This document shows positions 44,501-56,111 of a stretch of DNA of 64,000 bases, piece by piece. The notes beneath the pieces were generated by a model. It made no database searches. It was not told the DNA's origin and saw only the letters and a list, made by a program, of their open reading frames with translations. Location of the stretch: contig WHUZ01000073.1 in the NCBI GenBank assembly GCA_015179045.1, forward strand, positions 186,001 through 250,000, read 5' to 3'. How positions within the stretch are numbered: position 1 is the stretch's first letter; every line of letters begins with the position of its first letter. Source of the DNA: Kalaharituber pfeilii. Lineage: Eukaryota; Ascomycota; Pezizomycetes; Pezizales; Pezizaceae. Made by a program: the position numbers and the translations under genes.

Positions 44501-45515
44501 ATGCCGAAAACCGAGAAGACAAGCAAAGCCTCCCCGCCGCCGCCGCCGCCCATCCCCCAGACCAAGACCCTGTCATTATTCGAGATTCAGAGCAGGCTCC
44601 ATGAGAGCCCAATGTCGGAGGAAAAACTGGAGAGGATCTTAGCCGACTGCCGCGAGTACGCAGGCGAGACCGAAGACAAAGAGCTGAAAATCGCAGCAAG
44701 CGAGACATTACGGACGACACTTGTCTGCCCGTCAGTCGTGAGGCGACTCCAGCTGCCACCACCACCACCACCACTCGGGCTTAGCCCCATCACGTGCATT
44801 ACGGCAGCCCCGGTGGAACAACCCCGCGTGCTACACGACGAAGCCAACCCCGGGGGCCTCCCTAGCGTCAACACCCACCGGCCCCCCACTCCCCAGACCA
44901 GGAAGAGGAAAGGCAGACAGCCGTCGCCACAGGAACCATACGAGATAAAGCGACGCCTGGACGAGAAAGAAGCCCGAAAGATCGCCTCCTCTACTCCGGT
45001 AGGGACCCTGACGGCACCTACGGGAAGCGCCCCCGCCGCCACCACCGAGACAAAACCCCCGACCCCGACCCCGACCCCCGAGCCCCCCAACACAAGCCCA
45101 AGACCCACCAAGAAGACAGACAAACCCACCAAGACCAACAAGCCCGACGCCCCCCCACCGAAGCCCGACGCCACCACCTCAAAGCACGGCATCGTAGTAC
45201 ACGGAATCGCCCTCAGAAAAGACCTGGGAAAAGTAAGGCGATGGTTGGAGACGGGGAACGCGGAATTGGGAAAGACAGTTGGAATAAGGTGGTTGAGGAG
45301 AAAGGCTGCGCTGCTGGAAGAGGGCAAGAAAGTTGGCTCAGCAGTGGTGTACTTGGAGGAAGACGCCGACATAGACAGGGTAAGACTGGGCGGGAAATGG
45401 TTGAGGATCAGCCCATACGAACCGGACAGACCCCTCGCCATAGCCCATCGGGCGGCAAGCGAGTATTGATATAAAAAAAAAAAAAAAAAAAAAAGAACCG
45501 GACAGACGACGGAAG
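44501..45515 (+). CDS. LINE ORF1 (gag-like), end disrupted by insert
   Basis: Starts MPKTEKTSKASPPPPPPIPQ. The N-terminal part is helical (FEIQSRLHESPMSEEKLERI). A long Pro/Thr/Lys linker follows (TPTPTPEPPNTSPRPTKKTD). The conserved C-terminal domain shows HGIVVHGIALRKDLGKVRRW, LGKTVGIRWLRRKAALLEEG, VGSAVVYLEE and VRLGGKWLRISPYEPDR, with a beta-alpha-beta pattern like the RNA-binding (RRM-like) domain of LINE ORF1 proteins. The original stop follows RRRK at 45513-45515. A tail-B insert at 45432 now gives an early end (HRAASEY). Its likely role is binding element RNA; the RRM assignment is inferred from pattern. Confidence 0.75.
45432..45494 (+). mobile_element. Tail-B retroposon nested in ORF1
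   Basis: cctcgccatagcccatcggg, cggcaagcgagtattgatat, poly(A). Duplication gaaccggacagac at 45419-45431 and 45495-45507 (13 bp). Confidence 0.95.
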
Positions 45516-45685
45516 TGAAGGAGTTTGTATGGACACTCCACCCGCTTCATGTAGGAGCACCGCGGGCAAAACATGTATCTATTTGTTATTAGTTTCTTTC
45601 TTTATTTAATTAAACCCTCGACCATTGCCCATAGGGCGGCATGCGAGTATTGATATAAAAAAAAAAAAAAAAAAGCTCCGCCAGT

Positions 45686-47470
45686 GGGTCATTTGTTGGG
45701 TACTTCCTGCACTCTCGCCATCCACCTTCTAAGCCCCTTACCTCACAGGGTCCTCCCAAATAAGCGCACATAGTTGTCCCAGCCACTGCAGCGGTCTATT
45801 GCACAAATGTAGTCTGTCTCTTTCCCTGAAGCTCTGCCCCTTTTTTTCCTCTTTGTCACGCGGCCCTGCATATAGGCTACCCCCCTATAGCAGGGAAACC
45901 TCTGCCTCTTGGCCTCCGCCTGCAGTCAGTGCCTCTGTGACCATGTCCTTCTGGTATGGGAGGCAAGCTTTCTCACCGCTCTGTAATAACAATGGGCACG
46001 AGAACACAAGAGTAGGTGACCAAGCAACTGCAGCCCGCCAACAGCATACCAAACTCAATTTCAGAGACGATAAATTGTGTTGACTGAATGATCTCCACTC
46101 AACACGTGTGAAACCTGCAAGCCAAACCTTCGACATCCTCGCGATTGAGGACATGCCAACTCCTACCTCTCCGGTTCGCTAATCTTGCCGCCTAGATTAT
46201 ATATCGTCAACGACATCAATTGCTAGTCCATTCCGGGGGTGAACTGGAATGGCCGCCCTCCCTCCCGAAACTTAAGCTTTGCAATTGTAAAACGTCGTTT
46301 TCTCTTCGTTTCCCAACATTATTGAGCTCCAAACCTGCCAGTAAAAAGAACCAGGCTGAGAAACCGCGATGGTAATGTGGAAGATGAAAGACCATATGGT
46401 CGTTTGGTGAGTATCAGTACCATGTAAGGCGTCCTTGGGCGACGTTGTGGTGTTGAGATTGTTCAAGCGCACTTCTCTCCTAGAGCTCAAGCTGAAGGAA
46501 CTCTCCTAGAGAGGGAAGAAGTGAGTGTGCACAATGATAAATTTACTGTAGTTTTTGTCGACGCAAGTCGGATCGTTGCCTTATGACTGGATGCGCATGA
46601 ATTACTCCGAATATGTATGAATATGATCATGCGGGGTATGCTGGTCTCAAGCAGGAAGTGAACTGTTCCGGAATGTATGCGACAATAGTTCCCTTGAGCG
46701 AGCCCTGGCAATACATGTAATACACGCCATGGTACCTAGTCATAACCGACCTTGACAGAGACCACTCACACATAAACAGTCATAATCTCATTCTGACCTC
46801 TCAACGGTAAACTCCGCTACACCTCAATCAGCAAACCCCCAATACAATACAATTACCGAAAAAGAACAAACAAGTTTTGCCTAAACACAGACATGGAAAA
46901 GAGAGAATACTCACTATAAACCCATGGCTTCTCCTCTTCAGCTCGATTCCACTGTTGAAATTTTGTAGACACGGAATCCACCGACGCTGTCTACTTCGCT
47001 GGATGAAAACCGGCAAGTGAGGAAGAACGGGAAATCGACCCCGTTGCCTTGGTCCGTTAAACGGTATCTGATGCATCCATTCGATCGACTGAAACTCTAA
47101 AACCTAACAGGTTGCGACGCATGGAGATCTTGGTAAACAGCAAAGCCTGGTAGGGGGGGGAGGGGGTGGGGGGTGGGGGGGGGGTGCAAGCAGCAAACAA
47201 AATTTATGAACCGTGACAATCCAAGTTTTTGGCAGCGCAAGGAAAACGAACCAGAATCATGCTGGATCTTGATCCATCCAGATGTGGAGCCAGCTTTGAT
47301 CACCTCACAGGGTTTCGTGAGTCAGCACCCACCACTGCACGCGATGTAACTTGAGCTCGGTCCGGTTGACAAATATGAAAGTGCGACGGCTCGGTCGGTA
47401 GTAATTGTGGGTCGTGTAAGGATCAATCGATAACCCGTCTCGAGCGACTTCGCCCAATAGGGGATGCCGC
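45686..47470. other. LINE remnant, relic A2 tail, then unrecognised DNA
   Basis: 45686 to about 45790 continues the LINE host of copy 1. 45848-45890 (gtcacgcggccctgcatata, ggctacccccctatagcagg) is a diverged A2 tail. 46.2-47.4 kb has short minus-strand frames (for example 46828-47076, before a GTGAGT) but no recognisable gene, and a G-run tract near 47150-47185. Confidence 0.4.
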
Positions 47471-47482
47471 TTCCGCTCGTGA

Positions 47483-48893
47483 TTTTTTTTTTTTTTTTTT
47501 TTTTTTTCTTTCATTACTCGCATGCCGCCTAAAAGGCTATGGCGAGGTATAAGTAAACTGCCTAACTATCCAACTAGGTACAAGAGAGTGTCTGAAACAA
47601 GGGAGGGATGTCTGACGCATGGTGTCGAGCCCGTCTAAACCCTTTTCCTGTCTGGCTCGTACACCTCCGACTTCAACCATTTCCCGCCAAGCCTGACCTT
47701 TCCGGGCTCCACCTTTGTCTTCGTGTATAAGACTATGGAGCTAGCCGTCTTGCCTTCTTCGTCAAGTGTCTGCTTCCGTCGCAACCATCGGATGCCCGAT
47801 GTCTTTTTGTCTAGGGTCTGGTTGTCTTCCTCAAGCCATTTTCTCACCTTCTCCAAGTTTCTCCTGGTGGCGACGCCATGGATGACGATGCCTGTGGTTT
47901 GGGGAGAGGGACGGCTGTGTGTCTGGCTTCGGGGCGTGATGGTGCTTGGGGTTGTTTTTGTCGTGGTGCAGGGGTGGGAGTTGATGTCGGTTCGGGTGTT
48001 GGGGAGGCTGGGGAGACCTCCCGTTCGACCGGGACCAGCGGTTTCTTTTTTCCCTTGGTCCTTTTCCTCCTGGTGGACTTGGGAGGGGTCGGGTTGGTGG
48101 GGTTGGGTGTTGCAGGAGGTGTTGTCGCTTTGGGGATGGGTTCCTGCGATAATAATTGGTAGTGGTGGAAGTCGGAGGCTTCCGGTCTTGGTTCCGCCGG
48201 TGGTGTGTCTACGTTCGTTATGGGGCTGAACCCCAGTGGCTGAGTCTCTTGAAGCTCTGGTGCCGTGGCTATGGTTGTGATGGGGCTAAACCCCATTGGC
48301 TGAGGCGGAGGTGGGGCCAGGATCCCGTGTTCCTCGGAGGGGAGGCACTGTCCCGGCTTTAAGCCGTATACCGCTGCTGAGCGCTCTTCGATCCGGATGA
48401 ATAGTGTCGCGCCTGGTCCCGGGGGATTGTTGTCTTGTGCTCTGTATTTCCATAATGCCGCGATGACTGCCTGCCAGCTTGTGCCTGCGGAGGCTAGTTT
48501 GTCTAACTGATCCAGCCACTGTTTGTCGAAGTCCGGCGGGTCCGTCGCCTGGGGAGAGGACACCGTCGCTTGGGGAGGGGGCGGCGGGGGAGGGTCGAAC
48601 TTTTCTTCTTTCCCTTAGGCATGATTGGCTGTAAGTCCTTATCCGTGGATGTTGATAGGCGCTTGGCACCAGCGGGGTGTGGGTGATGTGTTGGCAACGG
48701 AGGTGGTGAGCTGAGGGATTCTCGAGATTTCGCCCCTCGGGGGAAAATCGCACTGTCCGGTATTTGAGAATAAAAATTAGATCAAAAGACTCAGCTCGCT
48801 GAGAGCTTTCGATCTATGTAGGTTTCAGCGGGGGGAGCGTTGTGGTTGTGGAGTCACTTCCAAACGCTCTTCCTGTGGTGGTTGTCGGCGGTG
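47483..48893 (-). mobile_element. Full-length ORF1-only retrotransposon, copy 2
   Basis: 1.41 kb, 12-bp duplication ttccgctcgtga at 47471-47482 and 48894-48905. It runs 5' UTR (sense gagcgtttggaagtgactcc, shared with copy 1), ORF1, 3' UTR, tail B (hairpin variant gcctaaaaggc) and poly(A). No reverse transcriptase frame exists between ORF1 and the tail. Confidence 0.92.
47635..48625 (-). pseudogene. LINE ORF1, copy 2, two frameshifts
   Basis: Starts MPKGKKK at about 48625. An A-run shift near 48605 moves into FDPPPPPPPQATVSSPQATD, then WLDQLDKLASAGTSWQAVIA, the linker with repeated GFSPIT motifs, and after a second shift near 47860 the conserved domain (GIRWLRRKQTLDEEGK, VRLGGKWLKSEVYEPDRKR). 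The N-terminal 150 residues differ strongly from copy 1 while UTRs and C-terminus agree, so at least two ORF1 lineages exist. Confidence 0.7.
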
Positions 48894-48905
48894 TTCCGCT
48901 CGTGA

Positions 48906-49980
48906 GAACTCTGGTGCCTCATTTGGAATCTTGCAAAATAAAGATGAACTATTCACGAAAGCTAAAACCCAGGGGAAAATTAGTTCATGAGACTAGGGGA
49001 AAAGGTAGTAGCCTTATAAGCTGCTCAGCAACATCCCTGTGGGTCTCCTTTCCCGGTTTTCGTGTAGCCTCCTCAGGTTACCCAACCACCCATGTGGGAG
49101 TTCTCTCCAAACAGGCTCGGAACTAACAAGTCGATTATCGCAGTCGATCCAGATCTACCCGAACCCGCCTTGTGATCGGCACCGCACTCCTTGCAAAGTG
49201 AATCTAGCGTCCTCTAGTATGACTGGCGCATACCTTTTCTTCTCCATAGAGTGTTTCATGTCAGGAGCGCGTGGATGGCGATCAAGCGCTAAGCTAAGCA
49301 AACGCAAACTTCTATTGAAGCGATTGCACAAAATCATCTGACCAGCATTCCACCCGCTCCTCGCTCACCGCTTCCTGCCGTGGTGAGGCCAAATGCGGCA
49401 ACTACAGTTGGCGATCGCTGTATCGTAAGTATAGCGGGGCCGCTAACCTCGAATTGAATGCCGCCGTCACAAGCCTCGGGATCGGTATGTCACATGATAC
49501 AATATATGACACCCCCCCTTCATGCCTCTGGCGGGATTTAAGAAACCTTCACCCCCCCACCCCTCGTCTTCTTCTTTTCGAATTCCTCCAAGTCTCCCCG
49601 TTCTCACGCACGTAAGTTCCGTCGAAGTGCTTCAGCAGTGCGCGACCGCGCATATCATACCCTCGGTAGAGATCCGACCTACACTGCGATCAAGTGCTCC
49701 AACAGCTCGAAACCCATTATTCTGCCTTATTTCATCAGCCGGTGGAAGAAGGACTTTCTCAAGGGCCCCAAAATTGAGGAAATCGCTCTTGAGGGGGTAA
49801 ACGGTCAGGAAGAGTTCCTGCAACCTCACTCGAGGCAAATACTTTTGTGCCTTGTAAGATGTTTTTAGCTGATACTCGTTTAGCATCGCACTAACCTTTC
49901 TTCAGACCTAGCTCTCTGAAAAGACAGTCCACATCAAAGACATTACAAACCTTGTTATAGAGAGGAATCCAGTCTTCACC
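48906..49980. other. Unrecognised; probable 5' region of next gene
   Basis: Small frames at 49522-49886 on both strands show no domain. The last few hundred bases are likely promoter and leader of the gene at 49981. Confidence 0.35.
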
Positions 49981-50664
49981 ATGTCGTACAATAGCTGGTG
50001 CCAGAAGTTAGACGAATACGTCAAAAAATGCACCAGCGCTCTCACAAAGCCCTTTACCAACTCTCGGCAGCGGGAGTCCCGGTCTCGCAAGGCGCCCACC
50101 TCACGTCGCCGCCAGCGAGCCCCAAAGCCATCATCTGAACCTTCAGCTTCCTCGTCCGCCCCTCCGGAACCGTTGGTGAATCTCGGCGGGCCCCTCGACT
50201 ACCATCGCGAACCCAGCCTCTTCCCTCACCGTCCTCGTCACCTCCGTGGCAGCGCCCAGTCCCCACCTACGCGCTCTAACTCGTGGGACTCCACGAACTC
50301 CAATGTTTCTTTCAGTGCCCCCTCCGCCTCGGGTGAACCTGGTGCTTATCGCCGCGGTGCGGAGCTACGCGCCTATGTGCGAGAGATGATTGAAGAGGAG
50401 AACCGTTACGAGGAGATGATGAAGGAGAGGAGAAGGTGGAAGGAGGGGTGGGATAGGATAAAGGAGAGGGAGATCGCGGAAAAGGAGAAGCAGGATGCAG
50501 AGCCGGAAAGTAGAAGAAAGAGTTCAGGAAGTGGAGGAAGTGGAGGAAGTTTGGGGAGTTTGGGGAGTTTGGGGAGTTTGAAGAGTTTATGGAGTCGCCG
50601 AAGCAGGGATGGTAGCTCGAGTACAGCGGAGAAGGGTAAAGGCAAGGGAAAGGAAGGGAGGTAG
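49981..50664 (+). CDS. Hypothetical protein, basic/Ser-rich with coiled coil
   Basis: 227 residues in one exon with a good start context (caccATG). It begins MSYNSWCQKLDEYVKKCTSA. The first half is basic and Ser/Pro-rich (RQRESRSRKAPTSRRRQRAP). The middle holds RSNSWDSTNSNVSFSAPSAS, a plausible phosphorylation or 14-3-3-type region. Then comes a charged helix (AELRAYVREMIEEENRYEEM ... REIAEKEKQDAEPE), probably coiled coil, and a Gly/Ser/Leu repeat (GSLGSLGSLGSL) with a basic end. No membrane segment and no named domain. It ends about 220 bp before the copia LTR. It reads as an ordinary fungal gene and is intact. Confidence 0.65.
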   Translation: MSYNSWCQKLDEYVKKCTSALTKPFTNSRQRESRSRKAPTSRRRQRAPKPSSEPSASSSAPPEPLVNLGGPLDYHREPSLFPHRPRHLRGSAQSPPTRSNSWDSTNSNVSFSAPSASGEPGAYRRGAELRAYVREMIEEENRYEEMMKERRRWKEGWDRIKEREIAEKEKQDAEPESRRKSSGSGGSGGSLGSLGSLGSLKSLWSRRSRDGSSSTAEKGKGKGKEGR

Positions 50665-50887
50665 CGAGGTACGAGAGGAGCGTTGTCTTCTAGCGGTAGA
50701 GTGGCTATTACCCTCAAGTACTCTATTCAAATTCGATTACACCTATTGAACAAGTGCCCAAACTTGTGTTCTCTGTAATTTCTTGGTTAATGTTACGTTG
50801 GAAGTTTGTGCCCCCGCTCGCTGTTCTCCCGGGCAGCATAACTCCCCTTCTATCATCACATCTCCGTCAAGATGCTGGGTACGAGAG

Positions 50888-51217
50888 TGTTAGAAACCAT
50901 GAGCCGAACACACGCGAAACAGTACGAGCGAAACAGTCCGAGTGTGTAGAACACCCGAACATCCGCGATGGCCTAAGCACTCCGAACATCCGCAATGGCC
51001 TAAGCACTCCGAACATCCGCGATGGCCCAAACACTCCGGACTGAGTATTCCATATTAGGCAGTCCAAATACTTAGCTGTTCTGTTCACTGGTTTTGTATG
51101 CAACTTCGTGTTATAGAGTTTTTGTATATATATGGGCTCTGGAAGCCCCGTTCTTGATTGATCATTAGAATCGAATACACACATCTCTGAGCCTATTCCT
51201 CTGTACTCCTTTTCACA
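50888..51217 (+). repeat. 5' LTR of copia element (330 bp)
   Basis: Begins TGTTAG and ends TTCACA. Contains two units of gcgaaacagtmcga and three of a 27-bp unit (aacatccgcratggcctaag...). The tatatatggg near 51127 is a likely TATA region. Confidence 0.93.
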
Positions 51218-51231
51218 GGTTATGAGCCCGG
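51218..51231 (+). promoter_or_regulatory. Primer-binding site, half initiator tRNA type
   Basis: ggttatgagcccgg directly follows the LTR. Its complement ccgggctcataacc matches the anticodon stem-loop of initiator tRNA-Met (CAU anticodon), as in Ty5 and Drosophila copia, which are primed by a cut half-tRNA. Confidence 0.75.
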
Positions 51232-51423
51232 ACTGTGCAATATAGTCCACCGCATTTAAGTCGCACTTTTTTTCACACACTTGCACTCCTTGCTCGCACT
51301 CCTCACTTGTGCTCCTCGCTCACATTCCTCGCTTGCACTCCTCGCTCGTGCTCCTCGCTTCTCGAATCCCTCGAGCTCACCTGCTCTCCACGTCTACTAC
51401 TGCAAACATCAAATCATCCTACA

Positions 51424-54400
51424 ATGTCTGGATCCACCTCCACCACTGCTGATGTCTTTCGCCATAAACATGGACAAGCTCCCATGCTTACAACCTCAAA
51501 CTACCAACAATGGAGCGTGGCCATGAAGTTCATTCTCAAGGCCTGCAATCTCTGGGAAATCGTCAATGGCACTGAGCATGCCCCAGAACAAACTACCTTA
51601 GCCTCCCGAGCATCACGAGCATCAAGCAGTGCCGGACCATCCACCTCAGGCCCCAATACAAACTCAGAAGCTCTAGCTAAGTTTACCAAACGCTCTAATC
51701 AAGCTGCTTCCATTATTTTCGGCTCTCTGACACTATCTGCTCAAGCTTATCTTGGAAATGCAGATGAGCCTACTGAGATGTGGAAGGCCCTCAAGCAAAG
51801 ACTTGACACAGTTGCAAACCGCTCTGGTATTAACGCAATTCAGATGGCCTTTGGAAACGATAAAATGGGTGAACATGAGAAAGTATCTGCATGGATTAGC
51901 AGACTCATAGGTTACCAAAATGCGTTGACCCACACTGATGACCCTATTACTGACAGAGGAATGGTCAATCACATCCTCCGCCATCTCTCACCCAAATTTT
52001 CAGGCATACGTCGTGTAATAGCAGAGAAACCAATTCCAGAACAGACTATCAACTATGTCCTCAGTACCCTTGTTGACTATGAAACTCAGCTCGAACCAAT
52101 AACCACTACTACCGCCGGAGCACTGGCAACGAATAGCCGTGGCGGAGGCCGTGGTCGTGGCCGTGGCTACAGATCAGGACGTGGCGGCCGTGGCGGATAT
52201 AGAGTCAACAAGAGAGATACCCAGTCTAAGCGAATTGCAGGAGTATGTTGGTACTGCACAAAAGAAGGACACAAAGCAGAGGATTGCAGATTACAGAAGA
52301 AGGCAATTGAGCTCAAGAACAAAAGAGAGAAACTGAGCCCCGCATCCAATACAGATGATTCCAACAAATCGAGTGCTAACCTGACAAGGATGTATATTGC
52401 CAAAGCCTCTGCAACTAGAGCTACCCTCACCAATTGTCAACGAAGAACCTGGTACATTGACTCTGGAGCCAGTGACCACATGTGCTCCACTCTGTCAGAC
52501 TTCACAAGCCACAAGACACTTGCAAAGCCACGTAAGGTACTACTGGGAGACAACTACACAATTTTCGCTACAGCAATAGGAACCATGACTATTCAGGGTA
52601 ATGAACGGTGCATGACTCTTGAATCTGTTATATGTTCCAGATCTCAAATGCAACCTCTTCTCAGTAGCAAAAGCAGAGGATGCAGGTTACAGCACATTAT
52701 TCAAGTCAGGCACCTGCAGGATTGCAGATGAACAGGACCGACCAGTCATCACTGTCAAACGTCGAGATGAAATGTACGTAATTAACCTCCGAAAAACCCA
52801 CGCCGTGCCTGCCACCGCCGTGCCTGCCACCGCCGTGCCTGCCACCACCGTGCCTGCCGCTGCCGTGCCTGCCACCACCGTGCCTGCCACCACCGTGCCT
52901 GCCACCACCGTGCCTGCCGCTGCCGCTACCGTGCCTGCCACTACCGTTCTGGCTAAAGGTACACTCGAGCTCTGGCATTACCGCCTAGGACACCTGAATA
53001 CAGCTGCTGTTAAGACGCTCGCCAATGGTCTTGCAACTGGCATAGAGCTGCGAAAGGCAGAGCTATCCAAAGATGGCAGTCCCTGTTTTCCATGCCTGCA
53101 AGGCAAACAGAAGGTCACAATCAATCGAACACCCTCTGAGAGGGCAACTGAGCCCCTCCAACTCATTCACTCTGACTCTGCCGGTCCATTCCCAGTCACA
53201 CCTGGAAACTCTAGGTACTTCCTCCTCTACATTGATGACTATTCACGCATGACATGGGTATACATCCTTGAATCCAAAACAGTTGAAGAGGTCTGCAGTG
53301 CTTTTCAAGACTTTAAAGCACATGTAGAGAAGGAAAGTGGGAGAGTTATCAAACGTTTCAGGTGTGACAATGGCAAGGGAGAATATGACAACCGCAGATT
53401 CCGAGGTATTCTGTCAAGCAGCGGTATCTCCTATGAACCCAGCGCACCCTACACTCAGCATCAAAATGGAGTCAGTGAAAGAAAAATTAGGACTATCAAG
53501 GAGATGGCAGTGTCTATGAGGTGTGCTGCTAAGCTTGATGAGGAATTCTGGGCAGAAGCTACTGCAACAGCTGTGTATATCTTGAACAGGTCACCTACAC
53601 GAGCTCTCGAGAACAAAACGCCCTATGAGGCCTGGTATGGCAAGAAACCGGCCCTGCACCACCTGCGCATTTTTGGATGTCACGCCTATGCACATATCCC
53701 AAAACAGAAGCGTCGTACCATGCAAGCTAAGTCACAGCAGTGCATCTTCATCGGCTATTCACCTACTACAACCAAGCAGTGGCGAGTTTGGGACCCACAA
53801 GGCCGTCGGGCATACATTGTAGCTGACGTGGTATTCGACGAGAGAAAACCAATGGGCATCACCACAGCTGAGCAGCTGAATGCACCTACCAGCTGCAGTA
53901 CAGAAGAGCAACAGGATGTTAACATGCCTGACATCTGGCCAGAAGACAGAATCACTGAGATTGCTGATGAACCTACGACGCCGGCTATGACGCCAGGTGC
54001 GACACTGCCTATGACTCGGATACCGGCCACGATGCCTCAACGGACAGAGCCTGACATACCACGCCTACGTCTTGGAGAAGAAATCATTGAGAAACGCCCA
54101 CGCCGCTCGCGTGCTGCAGCTACCAGTTCTATGACTGGTAAAGACCCCAATGCCGACCAGATGGCTAAGCACCACACAATCCACGTGTCCACTGTGCATA
54201 CTGATGCAAGTGAAGAGATATCTAGGTGCTGTCACGCACTAGAATCTGGTACTCTACAAGCTACACCTGACGAAGGGAGGCTTGAAGCTCTCAATGCCCT
54301 GGCAGATGCTCTGTGGAGATCTGGCCATACCATGACAAAAGCTTTTCAAGCCCAGGGACCAGTAAAGGAGGCAATTGGTGAACCGACTAGCTACCGGCAC

Positions 54401-55981
54401 GCCATGCAAAGCCCTGACTGTGTTCAGTGGGAGCAAGCTATGGGCGAAGAACTTAACTCGCTGCTAGAAAACCAAACATGGGAGCTTGTTGACCAAGCTC
54501 AGGTACCTGAGAGCAAGAGTGTGATTGGCTGCAAATGGGTGTACAAAGTAAAGCAGAATGCTGATGGCAGCATAAGATATAAAGCCCGCCTTGTGATTAA
54601 AGGCTATGAGCAGAGAGCAGGAGTTGACTATGAAGAAACCTTTGCCCCAGTTGCTAAGTTTGCTACTGTTCGAATGCTAACGGCGATTGCTGCAGAACAT
54701 GACCTTGATATTGATCAAATGGATGTCATTACAGCATTTCTTCACCCTGAACTCGATGAGGAAGTGTATATGGAGCTACCCGAAGGCTTCAGCAACAGCT
54801 CCAACAGCAACCAAGTCTGCAAGCTCCGAAAAGCCCTCTACGGCCTCAAACAGGCACCTCGAGCATGGTATGCAGACATCGATGCATATCTACTATCCAT
54901 TGGCTTCCAGCGCTCAACAGAGGATTCAAATCTCTACATCATGTCTGGAATTTTACTGCTGCTCTGGGTTGACGATATCTTGATCTTTTCATTCAATCCT
55001 ACACTCAAAGATCAAATTAAGAAGCAGCTCGCTAGCAAATACAACATGAAGGATCTTGGAGCAGTAAAGTTATTCATTGGATTTGAGATTACTCGAGACC
55101 GCCCAAATCGCATAATCTGGCTCCACCAAACTAAATACATCAGCAGTATTCTTGTATGTTTCGGCATGGATCGATGCAAGAGCCTTTCTACTCCTCTCGA
55201 CTCGAATGTCAGACTACAAACAGACAGTACTGCTACTCCTACACCAGCCGAAATACGTCAGTACCAGTCACTTGTTGGAAAGCTCATGTATGCAATGCTT
55301 GGAACTCGGCCAGATCTAGCTTACACAGTATCTGCACTTGGACAGTTCAGTGCTGCCCCCTCAGCTCAACACTTAGCAGCTGCAAAGCGTGTTCTTCGAT
55401 ATCTTCAACACACCCGACAACATGGCCTACTATTTCAAGGCTCAAGTTCGAGCTCAGCTACTGAACGGATTATAGGTTATCATCATCCTATAGGGTATAG
55501 CGACTCTGACTGGGCCGGTGATATTGACACACGCAAATCAACCTCTGGCTATGTTTTTACCCTTGCTGGTGCTGCGATCTCCTGGAAGTCTAGAAAACAG
55601 CCTACAGTAGCTCTTTCCACAACCGAAGCTGAATATATGGCAGCTACAGAGGCCTGCAAGGAAGGCATATGGCTACGAAGGCTATTCGATGAAATCAAGA
55701 GCAAGTGGGAGACTGGATGCAACAATCAACAACATGAAGGGCAACTTATTCGAATAGACAACAATGGGGCTATTGATCTAGCTAAAGACCCTAAGCATCA
55801 TGATAGGACTAAGCACATTGCAATCCGGCACCATTTCATCCGTGAGGCCATTGAATCTGGTGCAATCTCACTCAAGTATGTCAAAACCAATGAGAACCTA
55901 GCGGATATTTGCACAAAAGCATTAGCACGCACGAAACATGAATACTTCATGGAAGGAATGGGAGTTAAGCAATTTAGGTAA
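51424..55981 (+). pseudogene. copia gag-pol polyprotein, one frameshift
   Basis: Gag starts at ATG 51424 (MSGSTSTTADVFRHKHGQAP) and carries a CCHC knuckle (CWYCTKEGHKAEDC, about 52245). Protease: WYIDSGASDHM. At about 52630 the frame changes by one base (ESVICSRS against LLYVPDLKCNLFSVAKAED), so pol needs a frameshift or this copy is dead. A 15-bp tandem repeat encoding VPATA/VPATT lies at about 52803-52945. Integrase: HYRLGHLN...CFPCLQGK zinc region, then HSDSAGPF, RCDNGKGEYD and the QNGVSERKIRTIKEM block. Reverse transcriptase: CKWVYKVKQNADG, DVITAFLHPELDEEVYMELP, LYGLKQAPRAWY and LLLWVDDILIFS. RNase H: SDSDWAGDIDTRKSTSGYVF, ALSTTEAEYMA, DNNGAIDLAKDP, ending in NLADICTKAL. Apart from the shift, all catalytic blocks survive. 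Confidence 0.93.
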
Positions 55982-56097
55982 CTTGGGGTAGTACTCTTTC
56001 TCTCACGTAAGCTTTTTTCCCATAGGGTTTTTGCTACGGAGGTATGCATAAGGCATCGAGAGTTTTAAGGAGGCTACAGGATCAGAACAGGAACACG

Positions 56098-56111
56098 CAG
56101 TTGAGTGGGAG
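56098..56111 (+). promoter_or_regulatory. Polypurine tract
   Basis: cagttgagtgggag immediately before TGTTAG of the right LTR; the usual plus-strand primer position. Confidence 0.6.

Larger units (their letters stand above)
44246..45673 (+). mobile_element. Full-length ORF1-only retrotransposon, copy 1
   Basis: 1.43 kb with 12-bp duplications agctccgccagt (44234-44245 and 45674-45685). It has a 5' UTR of about 255 bp, one ORF (ORF1), a 3' UTR hairpin (acccgc...gcgggc near 45540-45567), tail B and poly(A). There is no reverse transcriptase. A 63-bp tail-B copy (45432-45494) interrupts the end of ORF1. The 5' end matches that of copy 2. Confidence 0.9.

Noticed and set aside
44587..45441. A 284-residue minus-strand frame
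   Set aside because: Antisense to ORF1 of the ORF1-only element, whose conserved motifs are clear on the plus strand.
51235..51423. Upstream extension of the copia gag frame
   Set aside because: It is a leader made of ctcctcgctcgcac-type repeats; the gag-like sequence starts at ATG 51424.
52803..52945. Tandem 15-bp repeat taken as a separate satellite
   Set aside because: It lies in frame within the copia polyprotein and encodes VPATA/VPATT, so it is an internal coding repeat.
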